This document shows, piece by piece, positions 47,762 to 61,011 of a DNA stretch of 64,000 nucleotides. The stretch's first letter is position 1; every line of letters begins with the position of its first letter. Under the pieces are notes generated by a model. That model was not told the origin of the DNA, searched no databases, and saw only the letters and a program-made list of their open reading frames with translations. The stretch is from contig MU004183.1 of assembly GCA_010093605.1 (NCBI GenBank), positions 682,001-746,000 of the forward strand, written 5' to 3'. The DNA comes from Lophium mytilinum (lineage: Eukaryota > Ascomycota > Dothideomycetes > Mytilinidiales > Mytilinidiaceae). The position numbers and the translations under genes were made by a program.

Positions 47762-50700
47762 GGCTTACTCACTGTGCGGGACCGCACATCGCAAATGCTG
47801 TTGGCAGGGCCCTAGATGCGTATTCAAGCGGTTGCCGGATGCAGTTCGCGAGGCCTGTCGAGGGGTGAGGTGAGGCTCGCGACGCGGGCGTGTCGTCTCC
47901 TTTTGATATTCGCTTTCTGCGCTGCTCGCCTGACAACTAGGGAGGTGGTGAATGGTCTAGAACGGGGGGACAGGCAGGCGATTGCCGCTGTCAAGGCTGC
48001 ATCTTAGCGACGGCCCAGCACGGGAGAGCTGGGCCCGAAACGGCTACACTGCGCGCTATTCTACGCGAGCTCTAGTGCCAAGGTAAGCTGACCAAAGCAG
48101 CACCCCGCTGTGGCCGGTGAAGCCTCCGACCGTTGGACCTCCTCCGCGATCCCCATCCACTGTAGGCTGCCTAAGCCTCGCCGACTGCAGCATCTCTGCA
48201 GCATGATGATATCGTTCGTTGAGGCATTCAGGCTATCCGCCAGTACCGCATCACGTCACGATGCCTCAGAATACAGTGCTAGGCGACGGCGACAATCTTG
48301 AAAACCTGCTCCACTCATGCCACGACAGGATCGTCGACTTAAACCCCACCGCTGGGCAATTACCAGCGCCCTGCATGGTTGCCAGCCCTGCCACGCCGAT
48401 ACCACCTCGACACCGACCAGCCTACTACCGACATGTCAGATTCACTTGGGTTCATCTGGGTGTATCTGCCGGAACCTGGTACCGTCGGGACATAGGGCAC
48501 GCCTGCAGGGCAATCGACTCCGAACACCTTCTGGATGGGCTGCAGAAGAAAATGAAATCATTAAAGTTTGGTCCGTGACGTCGGGACGCTTTGGGCCACG
48601 GCCTTCCTGAACAGTGAATGGCGCCGCCACGCGAGGGCTTCGGTACACGAGAACGATGACGGCATGCTCCTGGGCGAACTGACACCAGCAGCGGCACTTG
48701 GGATAGCGGGAGGCTCCCAACAGTGCAATTAGTATTCACAGAGCGAAAATATTAGCTAATCAGGATTATGGCATGGATCGTCAATGCAACAACACATCAA
48801 CGTTGGAGCAAGTCTTTCGTATGACAAGAGCCGGATTTGGGCGCGCTCGACTCTGTGTGGACTGGAGCCCCGCCATGCCCCTCACTGTGCTCACGCTTTA
48901 GGAGGACCTCCAGCTGCGCTGCACGAGAGAGCACCAGCCACCAATACTTCCGTACAGTAGTCTGCAGGATCGTCCTGCGCGCCCAGGAGCGAGGGCAGAC
49001 GTTGACGTCTTGTATTGGCGAGAAGCCTTCCCCGCCGCCTCTTATCGTGCCAGAAGACGTTGCTATCGTGGTCTGGAGAAGCCGGTGGGGAACCGGCCAT
49101 CGCTCGCAACCTTCAGCTGTTGACATCGCGACATTCACTCGAGAGCAGCTGAGAGCGGAGCAGAGGGTGGAAGCAGCAGCAGCTCCGCCTCCACTCCTCC
49201 GCTCCCTCCGTCGCGCCCGCAGCATGCACTGGCGACGATCTGAACCAAGATTCAGTCCCACGCAGTTCAGGCAGCCCGGTCCAGGACGATCGCGGGTATT
49301 TGCGTGCGTCGTGCAGCTGCCTTGAGCACTTTGGTACTGACAGAAGAGCTAGGCCCGCTTTGAGCCTTATCTGGTAATTATCTGATGAGTTGTCGCTGTC
49401 CTGTGGTGCACTCACACGGTACTCTGCATCCGCGCTTTCACCACCATGCTTTTCTCGAAGCACCTGCTGCAGACCCTGCAGCTCAGATGCCTTCTTCTGA
49501 CGCTATCTCGCGCCTGTGGCGGTGCAAACGCTAATCGACAGGCTCGATGAATATCGATCGAGACCTGCGGGTCCAGTGCCGACATGTCACTGGTACATCA
49601 TCTACATCTGTCTGCACTCTACTGCGAGTCTGCGTGGTGGAATCGGCATGGCCCGCCCTCTATCTCGCAGAGTCCCAATCTATCCTCCGGCAGTCCCCAG
49701 CTGGCCAGAGAACCGCCATGCAGATTTGGTGGAGACTCAGGTAGGTGTATTCCGCCCATTCATCTCAGCACTTTGTTGGCTTTGGCCCTGGACCTCTGAT
49801 TGTGCACGAGGCGTGCGAAAAGGAAGCTGTGGACGCGAGGATTGCCTGATCCTGGTATGAGTGGGCCTTGTCGTCTTTTTCTCCCTTTATCTCTTTCAGT
49901 CTCTCTTTCCTCTTCTGTTACGGGCGGGAGGATCGGAAGCAGCACTGAACGAGGCACGTCCGCGTTCACGTCGTACACGCAGCGGGATTTGTTTCAACCC
50001 TCATGGACAGGGATATCGGGAATGTAGACTTGAAACACAAACAACCGGAGCGCTAGATGCGCGTGGCGCTCGAGCACAGTGCGCATGGGAGACATGCCTC
50101 GCGCGAAGGCCTGCGCGATTTCGACATCACCCTGGGGGATTCTCGGGCTTTGATACAGCGGTCAATGTAGGAGCTGCTGCTTTCAGAGCGCTGACGAGGG
50201 CAGACGAAATTGAGGGTGAGTGCGTATTCGCGTACACAGGAGCGAGAAGTGCGAAAAGTGCACGAAGGAACGCGAGGGAGCTTCCCTCGTCCAGGGACGA
50301 AGCGAAAGGGACGGAGCACTACAATGTGCAATCTCACAGCTTACGTCGAGCGCGAGTCAGACTCGGTCTGCACAATTGATGAAGAGACAGAAGCAGATGG
50401 CGCGCGAGGAAGATGTCATGCATGACGAGGACACGCTGGCACGGATGTGTTTGAGGGCGCTCGCGGTTTCGACTGGCGACAAAGTCAATGTACAAGTGTG
50501 GAGAGGGCCAGGAGTCACTCCGTAGCCGGCTCGGTCACACTCGCGGCGCCGGTGGCCCATGGATTAGGGGCGGGAGAGGGCCGAATGGGGAAATCGGATC
50601 GGCATCATGGTTTGCTGCAAGCGAGGCGATCCGACTTGTAGCGCGCCCAGTGCAGTATAGACACACTTTTAAGTGTGCAGCTAGGCAGTATCGGGCCGCC

Positions 50701-51848
50701 CAGACGACTCGCAACGCACCAGATTTCGACTTTTGCTACCGCTTTCGGACGACTGCTCATCTTCGCCAGGATGCAACGGCACACCCCCGGCCGGTCTGCT
50801 GCTGAACGGTCAGGACCCCCGTCCCAGCACCGTTCGTGTGGAAGTCGACGGCGGTGTCGACGTCGGCGCGATCGACGGTTGATCCTCATGTCCACGGTGC
50901 TGGAGGCTGCCTGAGTACGAGAGAGTGCAAGACGGCGTGCCAGTGCCGTCCCATTGCTTGCCGAGTCCAGTGTGCCCAGCGAGTGCTCGCAGTCCCGGGC
51001 AGATTACTCGGAACGACAGCAGCGGCCGTGCAGACATGGGCGACAGTGAGCCGTGGCCCGCGCCGGACGCCACCTGGGCACGTCAGCCGAAGCGTGACGA
51101 CAGCGGACGGCGACTGGCGGCAGTGGAGCGCGCGCGATCTCGAGGCTTGTGGGCTTGGCGCAGATGGGGGAGGGATTGCGCAGTGGACATGGTGGAGTGG
51201 TGGAGGCATCGTGTTTGGTGCAGCAGGATGCTCCCCCCAGCAGCGGTGGAGCGCAAGGCTGATGGGCGCGAAAGTCTCCGAGCCGCTTGCAAAAGCTTGG
51301 GTGACGATCGTATCCGCGTCGGGGGCGCTGTTATTTTTAGCCATCTTGGGAGCCAGTGACGCATGCCACGCGAGCTAGAGGGCCTAAGCTGGAGGCAGCG
51401 CGGGTGAGACAGTCTATCGAATTCACCACCCCTGCCGCTCCCTGAACGCTCCCACCACTCCCGCATACACCACCGACGCCCACACCAAGAAAGGCCCCAG
51501 CAGCCAGCAAGCAAGCAGCCCCAGTTCCAGCGAACGAATCGCGCGCCCTGGAGCAAAGCCAAAGCCAGTTCCAAAGCAGTCGAAACAGGCCAAAGTCAGA
51601 GCCACCCACGCAAGGCTCCAGCGCGCCCATGCTCCCCGTATGCCCTATGTACGCCGCCCCTGTCCTGGCGCTGCGGCGGCCGGCCTCTCACTCACTGTCC
51701 CAACGCTTGCCTCGGTCGGTCAGTCCACTGCGGTGCTCGCTCCGGCGTGCGGTCGTGACTGCAGCGAGCCATGGACGCTGGCCCCAGCCGCCGCCGTCGT
51801 GGGTGGTGGGCCCTAGCTGTGCAACGCGCTGCCGCAGCTTGGTGTCTC

Positions 51849-51882
51849 CCCAGGCGTCCAGCAAATCTCAGGGCCTGCCAGC
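51849..51882 (+). repeat. 34-bp dispersed direct repeat, copy 2
   Basis: Second copy of the block at 47,728-47,761, about 0.9 kb upstream of the CMR1 start codon. Confidence 0.85.
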
Positions 51883-52737
51883 CTGCCAGGGCCACGGCGG
51901 AGAGCTGCTGGGGAGCGCTGGGGGAGGGCGGGTGCACGGGTGGACGGCGGGACGAGGCCTTCTGAAAAGGCAGACGCAGACGCGGTGGAGCTTCATCAAT
52001 CAAATCCTCAATGCGTCGACTCTGTCAGGGTTGTTCCGCGATCCGCCGGGCGCCCTGGTTGGGCCAGCGAATCGATTGATCATCGCAAAGTGTTGACGCT
52101 TTCCATTTGCGGCGCTGCAGGGCTCCAAGACAGGGTTGCAGGGGCGGCTTGTCCGCGGGCGATCGTTGTCGAGTAGGTACGGAACCATGTACTCCTTATC
52201 GTTGCTCTTGACCGCAGCAGGTAAGCCATGGAGCGAGCCTTGTCACGGCCATAACAGCGGAGCACATGCTACCCAAGCGCCTGGCGCCGCAGACCACGGG
52301 AGGCACCATCGAGCACTCGAGCATAGAGCAGCGTTTCTTGATTATGCACCACGGGCAAGCACGCCTAGCCTCCTAGTCGTAAGAAAGTCTCAGCACTGCT
52401 TTCTCCTCTGCCCTTTCCAAGGAACCCTATGCCATAATACTGCCATTGAGACGACAGCTCAGCTCTCCGCCGTGTAAGCAAGCTCACAGCCCGCCGCCAG
52501 CGTCTGCCCCCAGGACCCACCACATATAACATATTCCAAACCAGCCCACGGCCCAAGCGTTTCCCCTCTCTACCTTTCCTCCCATGCCACCACCGCCTTG
52601 AAACGACCTAACTCTTCCCAACCTTTTCTTTGAAACTTCCCTTGCAGCATACCTACGGCCGTTTCCTCTATATCTGCCACCGCCCGTGCTGCCACCGGCT
52701 TCCGCCATCCGCACCACTTTCGTTTTCCGCCGCCATC

Positions 52738-55700
52738 ATGGTGTTCTGCACATATTGCGGCCAGTCGTTTACGAGGGACGAGCACCTCGAGAGGCATATC
52801 CTTACCCGTACGTCCTCCACCCTCCCCACGGCTCCGATTTTTTGGAGATGGCCAACTGACGAGCTTCTGTGGTCTAGACACTAATGTAAAACCGTACAAA
52901 TGCTTTACTTGCCATATGTCGTTTGCCCGTCGGTAAGTGGTTCTCTATTGCAAGGCTGGTCGTTCCAAAATGCACACACGACTTCCCTGCAGCTTCTCCA
53001 ACACCTCTTTGACTTGCTGACACGCAATTAGCGATCTGCTCCAGCGTCACTACACCGTCCATGGCCGGGACGCTAATAATCAGGAAGGCTTACCGCCGAA
53101 TTCTGGAATAATACCCAAATCCGCCGGCAGAACGCCCATCGCCTGCAGTAACTGTGCAAAGACGAAGACGAAATGCGACAAGAAGTTCCCCTGCAGTCGC
53201 TGCGCAAGTAGGAACCTCCGCTGCACCCTCCGGCCGACTCGCCGGGCCTCGAAGAACGTCAATCGTGTGTTACCGCCAGGCGAGAGTGCGGGAAGCGGCA
53301 GTTCGTCTGAGCATGGCAACAATGGCAGTCCTAACGGCTCGAATCGCAACTCTCCTCTTGCACAGACTCAGACTCTCCCCGAATCGCAATCACAGACCAC
53401 TCCACAGATCCAGCCGCAGCTCCTCCAGAATCCCACCCCCGAGGACGAGAAGCCCCCCTCCATGGAAGGGCCTACGCCGTTTTTCGAGCACAGCCCTCAG
53501 AACGGGCAAACAGCGGTGCTCCCGTCTGTCCTGTCACCGCTTCCCACCCCCGTCAACGGCTTCATTGCACAGACACCAATGTCTGGGTATGACGACTTTC
53601 TCCGTGCCGGTAGAGACGGCTCAGAGAACAACTCCAGTCCACGATTTCTTATGGATTGGGCACATGTGCAGGTGGCTCCAGAGTACGACCCGATGGGCAG
53701 GATAGATCCCTCGATGATGATGGCCACCATGGGAATGGAAATGAACCACATGCAACAGCACGCTGACGGTCTCCTGGGTATGATTCCGGAGATGCAGACC
53801 CCACACGGATTCCCCGTTCAAACACCGAGCCACACCCCGCGCATGGACGAGACGTTTTCAGACCTCCAAATTGGCAGCTCCGCTTCGATGTTCTACACTT
53901 CTCACAGCCGTCAGCACTCGATTACTGATTCCGGGGTTGCGGACCTCGGCGCTATCATTGCCGCCCAGGACGGGTGGACCGTTTTCAGGTGCACCCCTCC
54001 TATCCCGTCTAGCTCGTGTCCACGAACGGCGAAGCTGAACCTGGAACGACTCGAACAAACTCTGCGTAATCACGAAGGATGGAGCCAATGGAGGCCACTG
54101 TGGGATGAGGCTGACTTCGCGTCGGGAGAGCAACTGTCGGTTACGCCAATGCGTGAAAGCACCCGAGACAAGCTACTCGCCATTACGCAGATGTTCTTGC
54201 ACAAAGCGCTTGATATCCACAAGGACGGCATGAGCAGCTCGCCAGGCAGCGGCGAGTCACCCAGCTCCACAGGATCCAACTTCGTACTCCTCCCACCGGC
54301 GACGGTGCTAGACTCTTTCCTTCGCTCTTACGCTAATTCTTTCGAGCGGTACTACCCAATGACGTCGCGGGGCGTGCTGGACTCGAACGAGCTAATGCAA
54401 TGCTATAATGACAAAGCCTCGACTTTACTAATTTTAATGATGATTGCCCAGGGCGCGATGGTAATTCCGTCGGTCGAGGCACGGTGGTTGACAGGTGGCC
54501 TTACGGAGGCATGCCGCATCTCGCTCTTCGACCTAATCGAGAAAAACATTATCATGTCAGGAGACCCGATTGTGTTGCGTTCGGCGTTGCTCTTTACCGT
54601 CCAGGCGGCATGGAGCGGCGACAAGTGGCAGATGGACATCGCCATGGGTCAACGCGGCATGTACTTTGCGATGCTGCGGCACTCAGGCGTGCTCGAGCCT
54701 GCACACGCTACGCCAACGCCTAGACTGAACTCAAGAGGGACGACTGAGACGTTGTGGAGCGACTGGATTACGATGGAGAGCCGAAGCAGGTATGTCGTAG
54801 AAACTTGACGTTGGTGTATCACGTGCTCACTATTCGTTAGGTTGATCTATTCGTGGGTAATGGTCGATCAAGACCTGTCGCTGTTCCATGATACAGCACC
54901 GCTTTTCTCCGTCACTGAGTTTGGCGCGCCCATGCCAGATGCCGACAGGTTGTGGCAGGCGAAGACGTCCCAGGAGTGGTCTGAGGTCTTCAACCAGGTG
55001 CACGAGTTCAGCGGCGGCTACTCCTCCGTGGGCTCGGGCGCGCGTCCGTTGTCGCTGCGTGATCTGTTCCGTCTGTTCCTAGATGACGAGATAATCCCCC
55101 AGAATATTGCTCTAACGCCACTACATTTGCGGCTATTACTCCACCCGCTCCAGTCACTTGTCTGCCAGTATTGCCAGCTGTTAAGCTGCTTCTCCGACAC
55201 TATGGCCTCACGCAACCGCTCTCGCGCCGTGACGGCAGCGTCGACCCGCGTTCGCCTCGAGGAAGTGCAAGCTCTTCTACAGCGCTGGTATGACCTTGCA
55301 GACCGTTATTCCAAGGCGAACCCCATGTGCGCTATGATGCACGCCAATCTTGTTCTGTTCCACCTCATTTCCCTCAACGCCGTAACGAACTTCCCCGAGA
55401 TCGAGCGTCTCGCCCGCCGTGAAGGTTTCGACGGCACTTACCAGCAGCTGCTCTGGATCCACAAGCGCTGCATCGCCGACGTCGAGGAGGCGATCTTCCA
55501 CTGCGGCCAGGTGCTTCGGCTCATTCGGTCTATGCCTCGGGGAATTCGTCCTCCATGGTGGCCTGGAGCAGTCTACCGAGTTGCTCTGATCATGTGGACC
55601 GATAGTTTGACACACAACGAGAGTGTGAGCCCATCCAACGGCATGTTCCCTCCATCTGGCGTGTCCTTCGCAGTCGACGGCTTGCCAGCGGAGCATCCTC

Positions 55701-55888
55701 TCATTGTTCGCTATCTGAGCAAGCGGGAGGGCGTCCCAACGCTAACGAAACGCGACGGCTCCCAACTGCCCATGCACCACGCCTACACGGTGCTAACCCA
55801 CTGCATTGACGTGGTCGACGAGGGTCTCGCGACACGCTTTTCCGACGGGATCCGGGGGAAGCTGGAGAAGCTGGCGCGGAGTCCTTGA
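52738..55888 (+). CDS. CMR1: Melanin pathway transcription activator with two C2H2 fingers plus Zn(II)2Cys6 cluster (4 exons)
   Basis: Exons 52738-52807, 52878-52932, 53032-54789 and 54841-55888 give 976 residues, close to the known Cmr1 size. Two tandem C2H2 fingers (CTYCGQSFTRDEHLERHILTH and CFTCHMSFARRDLLQRHYTVH, first two introns fall inside them) are followed about 35 residues later by a binuclear cluster CSNCAKTKTKCDKKFPCSRC. This pairing of two zinc-binding classes is diagnostic of the Cmr1/Pig1/Bmr1 melanin regulators. A Gln/Pro/Ser-rich linker follows, then a fungal regulatory domain (SFERYYPMTSRG, TLLILMMIAQGAMVIP, TEACRISLFDLIEKN). It would activate the PKS and the reductase gene. 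The start is the first ATG and leads straight into finger 1. Confidence 0.95.
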
Positions 55889-58800
55889 GTCAAGTCCAGA
55901 TATCCGGATTCCTTCTCTTCACCTCCTCCCGCCCCATCGCTGCAACCATAACTTCCATCTCTTTCTCCGCCTTTCACATGCGGCCAGCTAAAGAACGGGG
56001 CGCTCCACGCCCTATATACCGTCCGCCCATCCCATGTGCAAATCCCCTGGGAAAGCCTCGGCTCGTGACCGAGAGCAATACGGGGTCCGGGAATGAAGAT
56101 CGCACGCGTGCTCGTGCGTATGGCAACGCCGTCCTAGTTCTCTCTCCTTCTCTTTCCCGTGTCCGTGTCGGTGGCATGTGGTATTCCTCCGGCTTCCCCT
56201 CTCGGATTGTCGTTCGGCCTCCCATCACAATGTCGTCCAACTTCACTCCCCCAAGCATTTTCCTCGCGGGCCCCCCTAATGTATTATACACCTGTCCTCG
56301 CCTATCCCGCGCAGGCCTGTCGATGATGGATGGACCGATCCGCAGTGGTGAATGATGTTCTTATTCGCCATCCCTGCCTTTCCCGCATCCGGCCACGATC
56401 CTCGGCGATCTTGCCCACCGATGGAAAAAGTCCTTTTACGATATGCATTCGTCCAAACTGGTTCCCATTCGGCGTTTCTGGCTGCGGTTCTTCATCTCTT
56501 TCTGTTTTTGCTGTCTTGCGCGGTTGTTGCTTTTAATCTTGTTTTTGGTGGGGTGCGGGTTATTAGTTGGGTGTGAGGAGGGTAGGTCATCAGACCGCTT
56601 CCCGACCCACACACACCCACACCATCATACCCGCTAGGGCTTTTGCGATCTGGGAATCGATCGCAAACTTACGTGATGCATGCATGCGTTTCTGCGCCAC
56701 TCGGCGGTGGTGGCGGTCTTTCGCGTAATGAACGAATTGTAAACGATTTTCCTTTTTTTGTTTTTTGCTTTGCGTCCGTTCGTTCATCCTTGCGTGATTC
56801 GCTGGTAATCTTCATAGAGCGATGGAGTTTTTCTGTTCTCTCTTTTTGCTTCTTTGTTGCGATGGGATAGACCGCACTGGGCTGGGTTGTGTATCTGGTA
56901 TCGATAATTGGTAATGCGCTTTTGCTTCTCGCGTATCTCAACTAGTTCTGGTATCATGGTATCTGGGACGGATGAAAGGAGGTAGACATGGGTGGTATTG
57001 TTGGGGATTCTATAGTCTAATGAGCGAGTCTTCCGTTATGAATGGTCTTTTGAAGTGTTTTCTGTGATGTGATGTGGATTGACTGAGTGCGGAGAGGAAT
57101 GAAAGGTGTATGTATGAGCGATCCCAGCGTTACCCTCGAGGTAGGTGTAAAGGTGATGCGGTGTGAAGTGGATGATGCTCAGTGTTGGGAGGCTTGAAGA
57201 CGTAAGGGGTGTGAGGGGCCACGAGGGATCCCGTCTTCACTTCCTCGGTATGTATTGAAGTGATGTGATAGTATGATAGGGGGAGAGTGCTAACATTGAC
57301 GTTGAAGTGGAGGCTCCCTTTCCTACCCGTGAAGAGATATGGAGGGGGGTCGGTGAGGGGTTTCGGAGACGGAAGAGTGAGTGTGTCCCTCATCTCGTCC
57401 TTGGTATGAGTTGAGGTGGGGTGAAGTGAAAGAGATCTCTCCCGGGAGAGAAGTGATGCAGTGAGGGTCTGGATATGGGGGAGGGGTAGGCCATCGAAGT
57501 GACCATTCCGTCACATCCAGGGTCCACGTCGAAGTGGGTTGAAGTGATCGAGGGTCCAGTCCATGACGGGGGAACGAAAGACAACGAGGGGCACCGAAGA
57601 AAAAGAAGAAAGAGGAGGGGAAGAGAGGGGATACAAGCCTTTGCTATATACAAGTCAAGTTTTTCCCTACCGCCTGTTCATGCCACCTCAGTGGCTTGGC
57701 TTAATACCTCGTCCGTCGTTCCTATTTCCTCAGTTCCCGCAATCAGCCGGACAGTCGTAGCGGCGTATAACGGCCATGCACCTGCGTAGCCCGTCCCTGC
57801 TTCTCCCCAGCCCGCCCGTCGAGGTGCAGTGCGGCGGTGGGCCTTTCTTCCAGTCAGAGTGACGGTACGGCAAAACACCATAGCCATGTGGCATGGCCAC
57901 CACCCACTAGGCCTGCCTGCGGGCGTCGGTTCGGGAAAGGCAACGAGACTCGCCACAGCCAGTCACGGTGGAGGTGGAAAAGGAAGAGTGCACGCCTGCT
58001 GACGCGGCCGCCAGAAGAGCGGGTAGCAGGTATCAAGGGTTGAGGGATGGTGGGATATGGGGAAATCAGAACACGAGGCGGACCAGGGCAATCCCAAATG
58101 CCCCCCCTCCAAGTACAAGACAAGTCCTCATACCAGCTCCATATATTCTCTGCTGGTAAACGGCCATTTCGCACGGTACCGGTACGGTTACCCTCCCCAA
58201 AACCCGCAGACCCGGCTTGCCCGCTACAAGTCAAAATTCGCGTATACAGAACCCGTAAGGCCCAGGAAACATGCTGGCCGCCATTCCATCATCGCCTTCG
58301 CGCTGGCGAAAGACGCAGGCAAGATCATCATGTCCCCAGCATTAGCATTCTCCGTAGCCCTTCCGGCTGGCTTTCGTACTTGGGACGCTTTGCCCCTTTG
58401 GGAATGCTGGGGGAAAGGCACTGGCACGCAACCGGGCAGCGCAATGCACGCGGCGGCGAATCAAGAGCGAAAGATGGCTTGAACTTGGTTGTGAAACGGG
58501 CCCGTTTGCCCGCTGGGCAACGGTTTTCTTCTGCTTTGGGCATGGAGCGGGGCGGAGGGGTGGTGATTGGGGAGGCGGAGGGGCGATGGGCGAGGGATGC
58601 CACTTGCGATGCCCGACGTACTAGCCCGGCATGCCACTCGCATGAGGTGGACTGGGATTGCAGATGCCTACGTAGGGGTGGTTTTTCGGCGAATGAGGGA
58701 GGGGAGGCGTAGGTTGGGGCCGGGGCGAGCGATGGGAATAGATGGGGTGGTAGAGAGGGTTGGGAAGAGGGGAGGAAAGAGTGCTAGGTGGGTTAAGTTG

Positions 58801-61011
58801 GTGATATGTGCGAGCGTTGAGAGAGTTGTGGTTTGTGCGATTTGACGTGCGTGACAGGCACAGGAACAGGAACAAAAAGAGGACACGTTAGGGACTGGGG
58901 TAGAAGCACTGCAGGACACAGGACAGGTACTGTATGGTAAGACAAGGTTGCGGGTCGGTATGGGGAGTGCGAGATTGTACGTGGTTCGTGCTGGGGATGC
59001 TGGATACCTCTGTGCGGTCGAACGTGCGGTGACGGCACCGACGGGAAGACCGGGGGGTCCTGAGTTCTCCGACTATGGCTACGGATAGAAGACAATGACG
59101 GCGCGCTCGATGCTAGGTTGTTGAAGTGGTATTCCGTGATAGCCACGCGGTTGAGATATAAAAAGCTTGGGGCGGACATGTAGACATGGTAGATATATTG
59201 ATGCTTCTTTCTGCGACATCTCGACATGTATGTTGGTATCTTTTTTAACAGTGCTCCGGCTCCATATCGAAGTCACAGGCAATAGTCTTCCAGCAGATGG
59301 AACGCTACAAGCAACTGACTCTCAACATGTTACTTCCTGCAGCCTGTCGACTGGGAGTACAACGGCCTGTCAATCCTTCGACCACCTGCTACGGACTAGG
59401 ATCTCTGCCCGCCAGATGCCACGTTGAAATTGCTCTCCATGGACCATTCACAGCCACGAGGCCCATTGGTCAACCTGGACGAGCAGCATCACGACGGGCT
59501 TCAAAGTGGCAGGATGCAGGCAGCGGAGCCTGACAAAGCGAGTCTAACGCGAGCAATGCTTGGAAGTCTGGTAGGCTAAAGGGACATGGTTGCGCGAGAG
59601 GCAAAAGTGCGGCGTAGGTGGCTGCGGGCCGCCGAGTTGCTTGCTGGATGCAGTGCGGATCGTCTGGGCAGGACCTGTCGGAACAGTGAGCATTTCCAGC
59701 GGTACCGATGGATAGGGGAATTGCTTGACAGGCGGCGGATATAGATAGGTTCGAGCTGGGCGCGGACGTGGTGGTGGTTGGGGGCAGCGTGTCGTCGCGA
59801 TGCTGAGCCCTGGAGTGCGGAGCCGAAGCCGTGAGTTGCGGCATGCCACAAGCTCTTCCGCTGCCGGACTCTCCTCTTTCTTTCGCCGCAGGATCGCGAT
59901 GGGGAGCCCTCAGGTCCAATCCGACGCGATGCCGGACAGCAGCTTGGGGCAACAGACGGCGCAGGAGTGCTTGGTGGGGCTTGCGTCAACGAGGCTGCGA
60001 GGGAATGGGGTTGCGATGGGTCGATGGTCGTCGTGAGGCCCCGTATGCCTCAGTTTTAACTGCTGACAAGGCGGAAAACTGCCTGGCGATCGCCCTCCTC
60101 GCGGCTCTCACCGTTAATGGTGCCAAATTGGCCGGATTACGCCCAAGAGTGGGTGCGAGGCAGCAGGCCAGCACTTCATAAGAGCGCGGTGGTCGTGCTG
60201 GTACTACGTTCTGGCTGGTGTCTGACCCTTTTCTCACTCTCAGGCCTCCTCAGGCTCACCAGGCCCCTCTCTCCGCCACGCCTCCCCGACAAATGTGGCA
60301 GCCGGGCCACTCGCCGGGCCGCATCTACGATGTTCGATGCCAATTCTCTAGCTGCTTAGCACCCAAGCCGCCTGTCTTTGCAGCATCTCAGGCACGCGCT
60401 GATGATTCGGTCGCCATTCGGTCGCGCAGCCGTCAGTGAGTCGTGACGCTGATGTTCGGGTCGTGGCTGCCATCGCTCCCTGCCGGCGTCGCTTCCTGCC
60501 CCTGACAGGCGACAGTTGGTCCCCTAGTTCTTTCTCCATCTGATATCGCGACAACTGGCAGGTGCTGCTGCGCTCGGCCCCGCCCAAAGCCGACACGAAG
60601 CCTCGCACAATGCCCCGCAGTCCACGGCTCAACTCCACTGCCAACGCGGTGCACGGCTTTCCGCCGAAGCTGCCAGGCACCGCGGGAGAGGCTGATGGGG
60701 GGCCCTGACGGTGCCAGTTGGGGACGCGGCGGCTTCTAACGATGGCTGTTGGGGAAGCGGCCGCACATGTACCACTCTTCAGATGTATTCTCCGGGGCGG
60801 CCATGCTTCCTTCCGTATATAGGTCCATTGTGCTCCTGCCGTAGACGAATCCATATCAACCAGTAGACCTTTCACTGTGCAGCTTTCAACTCCAACCGCT
60901 TCCTCACTCTTCCACTCAGCAATCCACTTCCAATCACTTCTTTTGCTCCTCTCACAATCAACTTTCTTCAAACTCCACCCAACTTCAACCCCACATCATC
61001 CAATCTTCAAA
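55889..61011. other. Intergenic region between CMR1 and the reductase gene
   Basis: Five kilobases without a supported gene. 57,130-57,560 is a purine-rich stretch with many GAAGTG or GAGGTG words (for example TTGAAGTGATGTGATAG, GGTGAAGTGAAAGAG, GTTGAAGTGATCGAGG), suggesting a decayed short-unit repeat. A second purine tract lies at 58,640-58,800. Open frames across both are not credible proteins. Confidence 0.5.
60816..60822 (+). promoter_or_regulatory. Putative TATA box of the reductase gene
   Basis: TATATAG lies 190 bp upstream of the ATG. It is followed by a pyrimidine-rich leader (about 60,860-61,010, many TCAACT/CTTCC words), the layout of highly expressed fungal genes. Confidence 0.45.

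Larger units (their letters stand above)
46877..52737. other. GC-rich gene-free interval upstream of CMR1
   Basis: No convincing gene in 5.9 kb. Long open frames occur on both strands at once (for example 48,837-49,325 plus and 49,261-48,797 minus; 50,836-51,378 plus and 51,344-50,886 minus), the pattern of GC-rich non-coding DNA. A 34-bp sequence at 47,728-47,761 recurs at 51,849-51,882 with one mismatch. The last 250 bp before the CMR1 start are pyrimidine-rich, like fungal leaders. Confidence 0.5.

Noticed and set aside
48797-49325. Overlapping 162- and 154-codon frames on opposite strands
   Set aside because: Same reason: GC-rich non-coding DNA produces paired open frames; neither looks like a folded protein.
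50836-51378. 180-codon frame with long frames on the other strand
   Set aside because: Open on both strands in GC-rich DNA, low-complexity Trp/Gly/Ala composition, no splice-supported extension.
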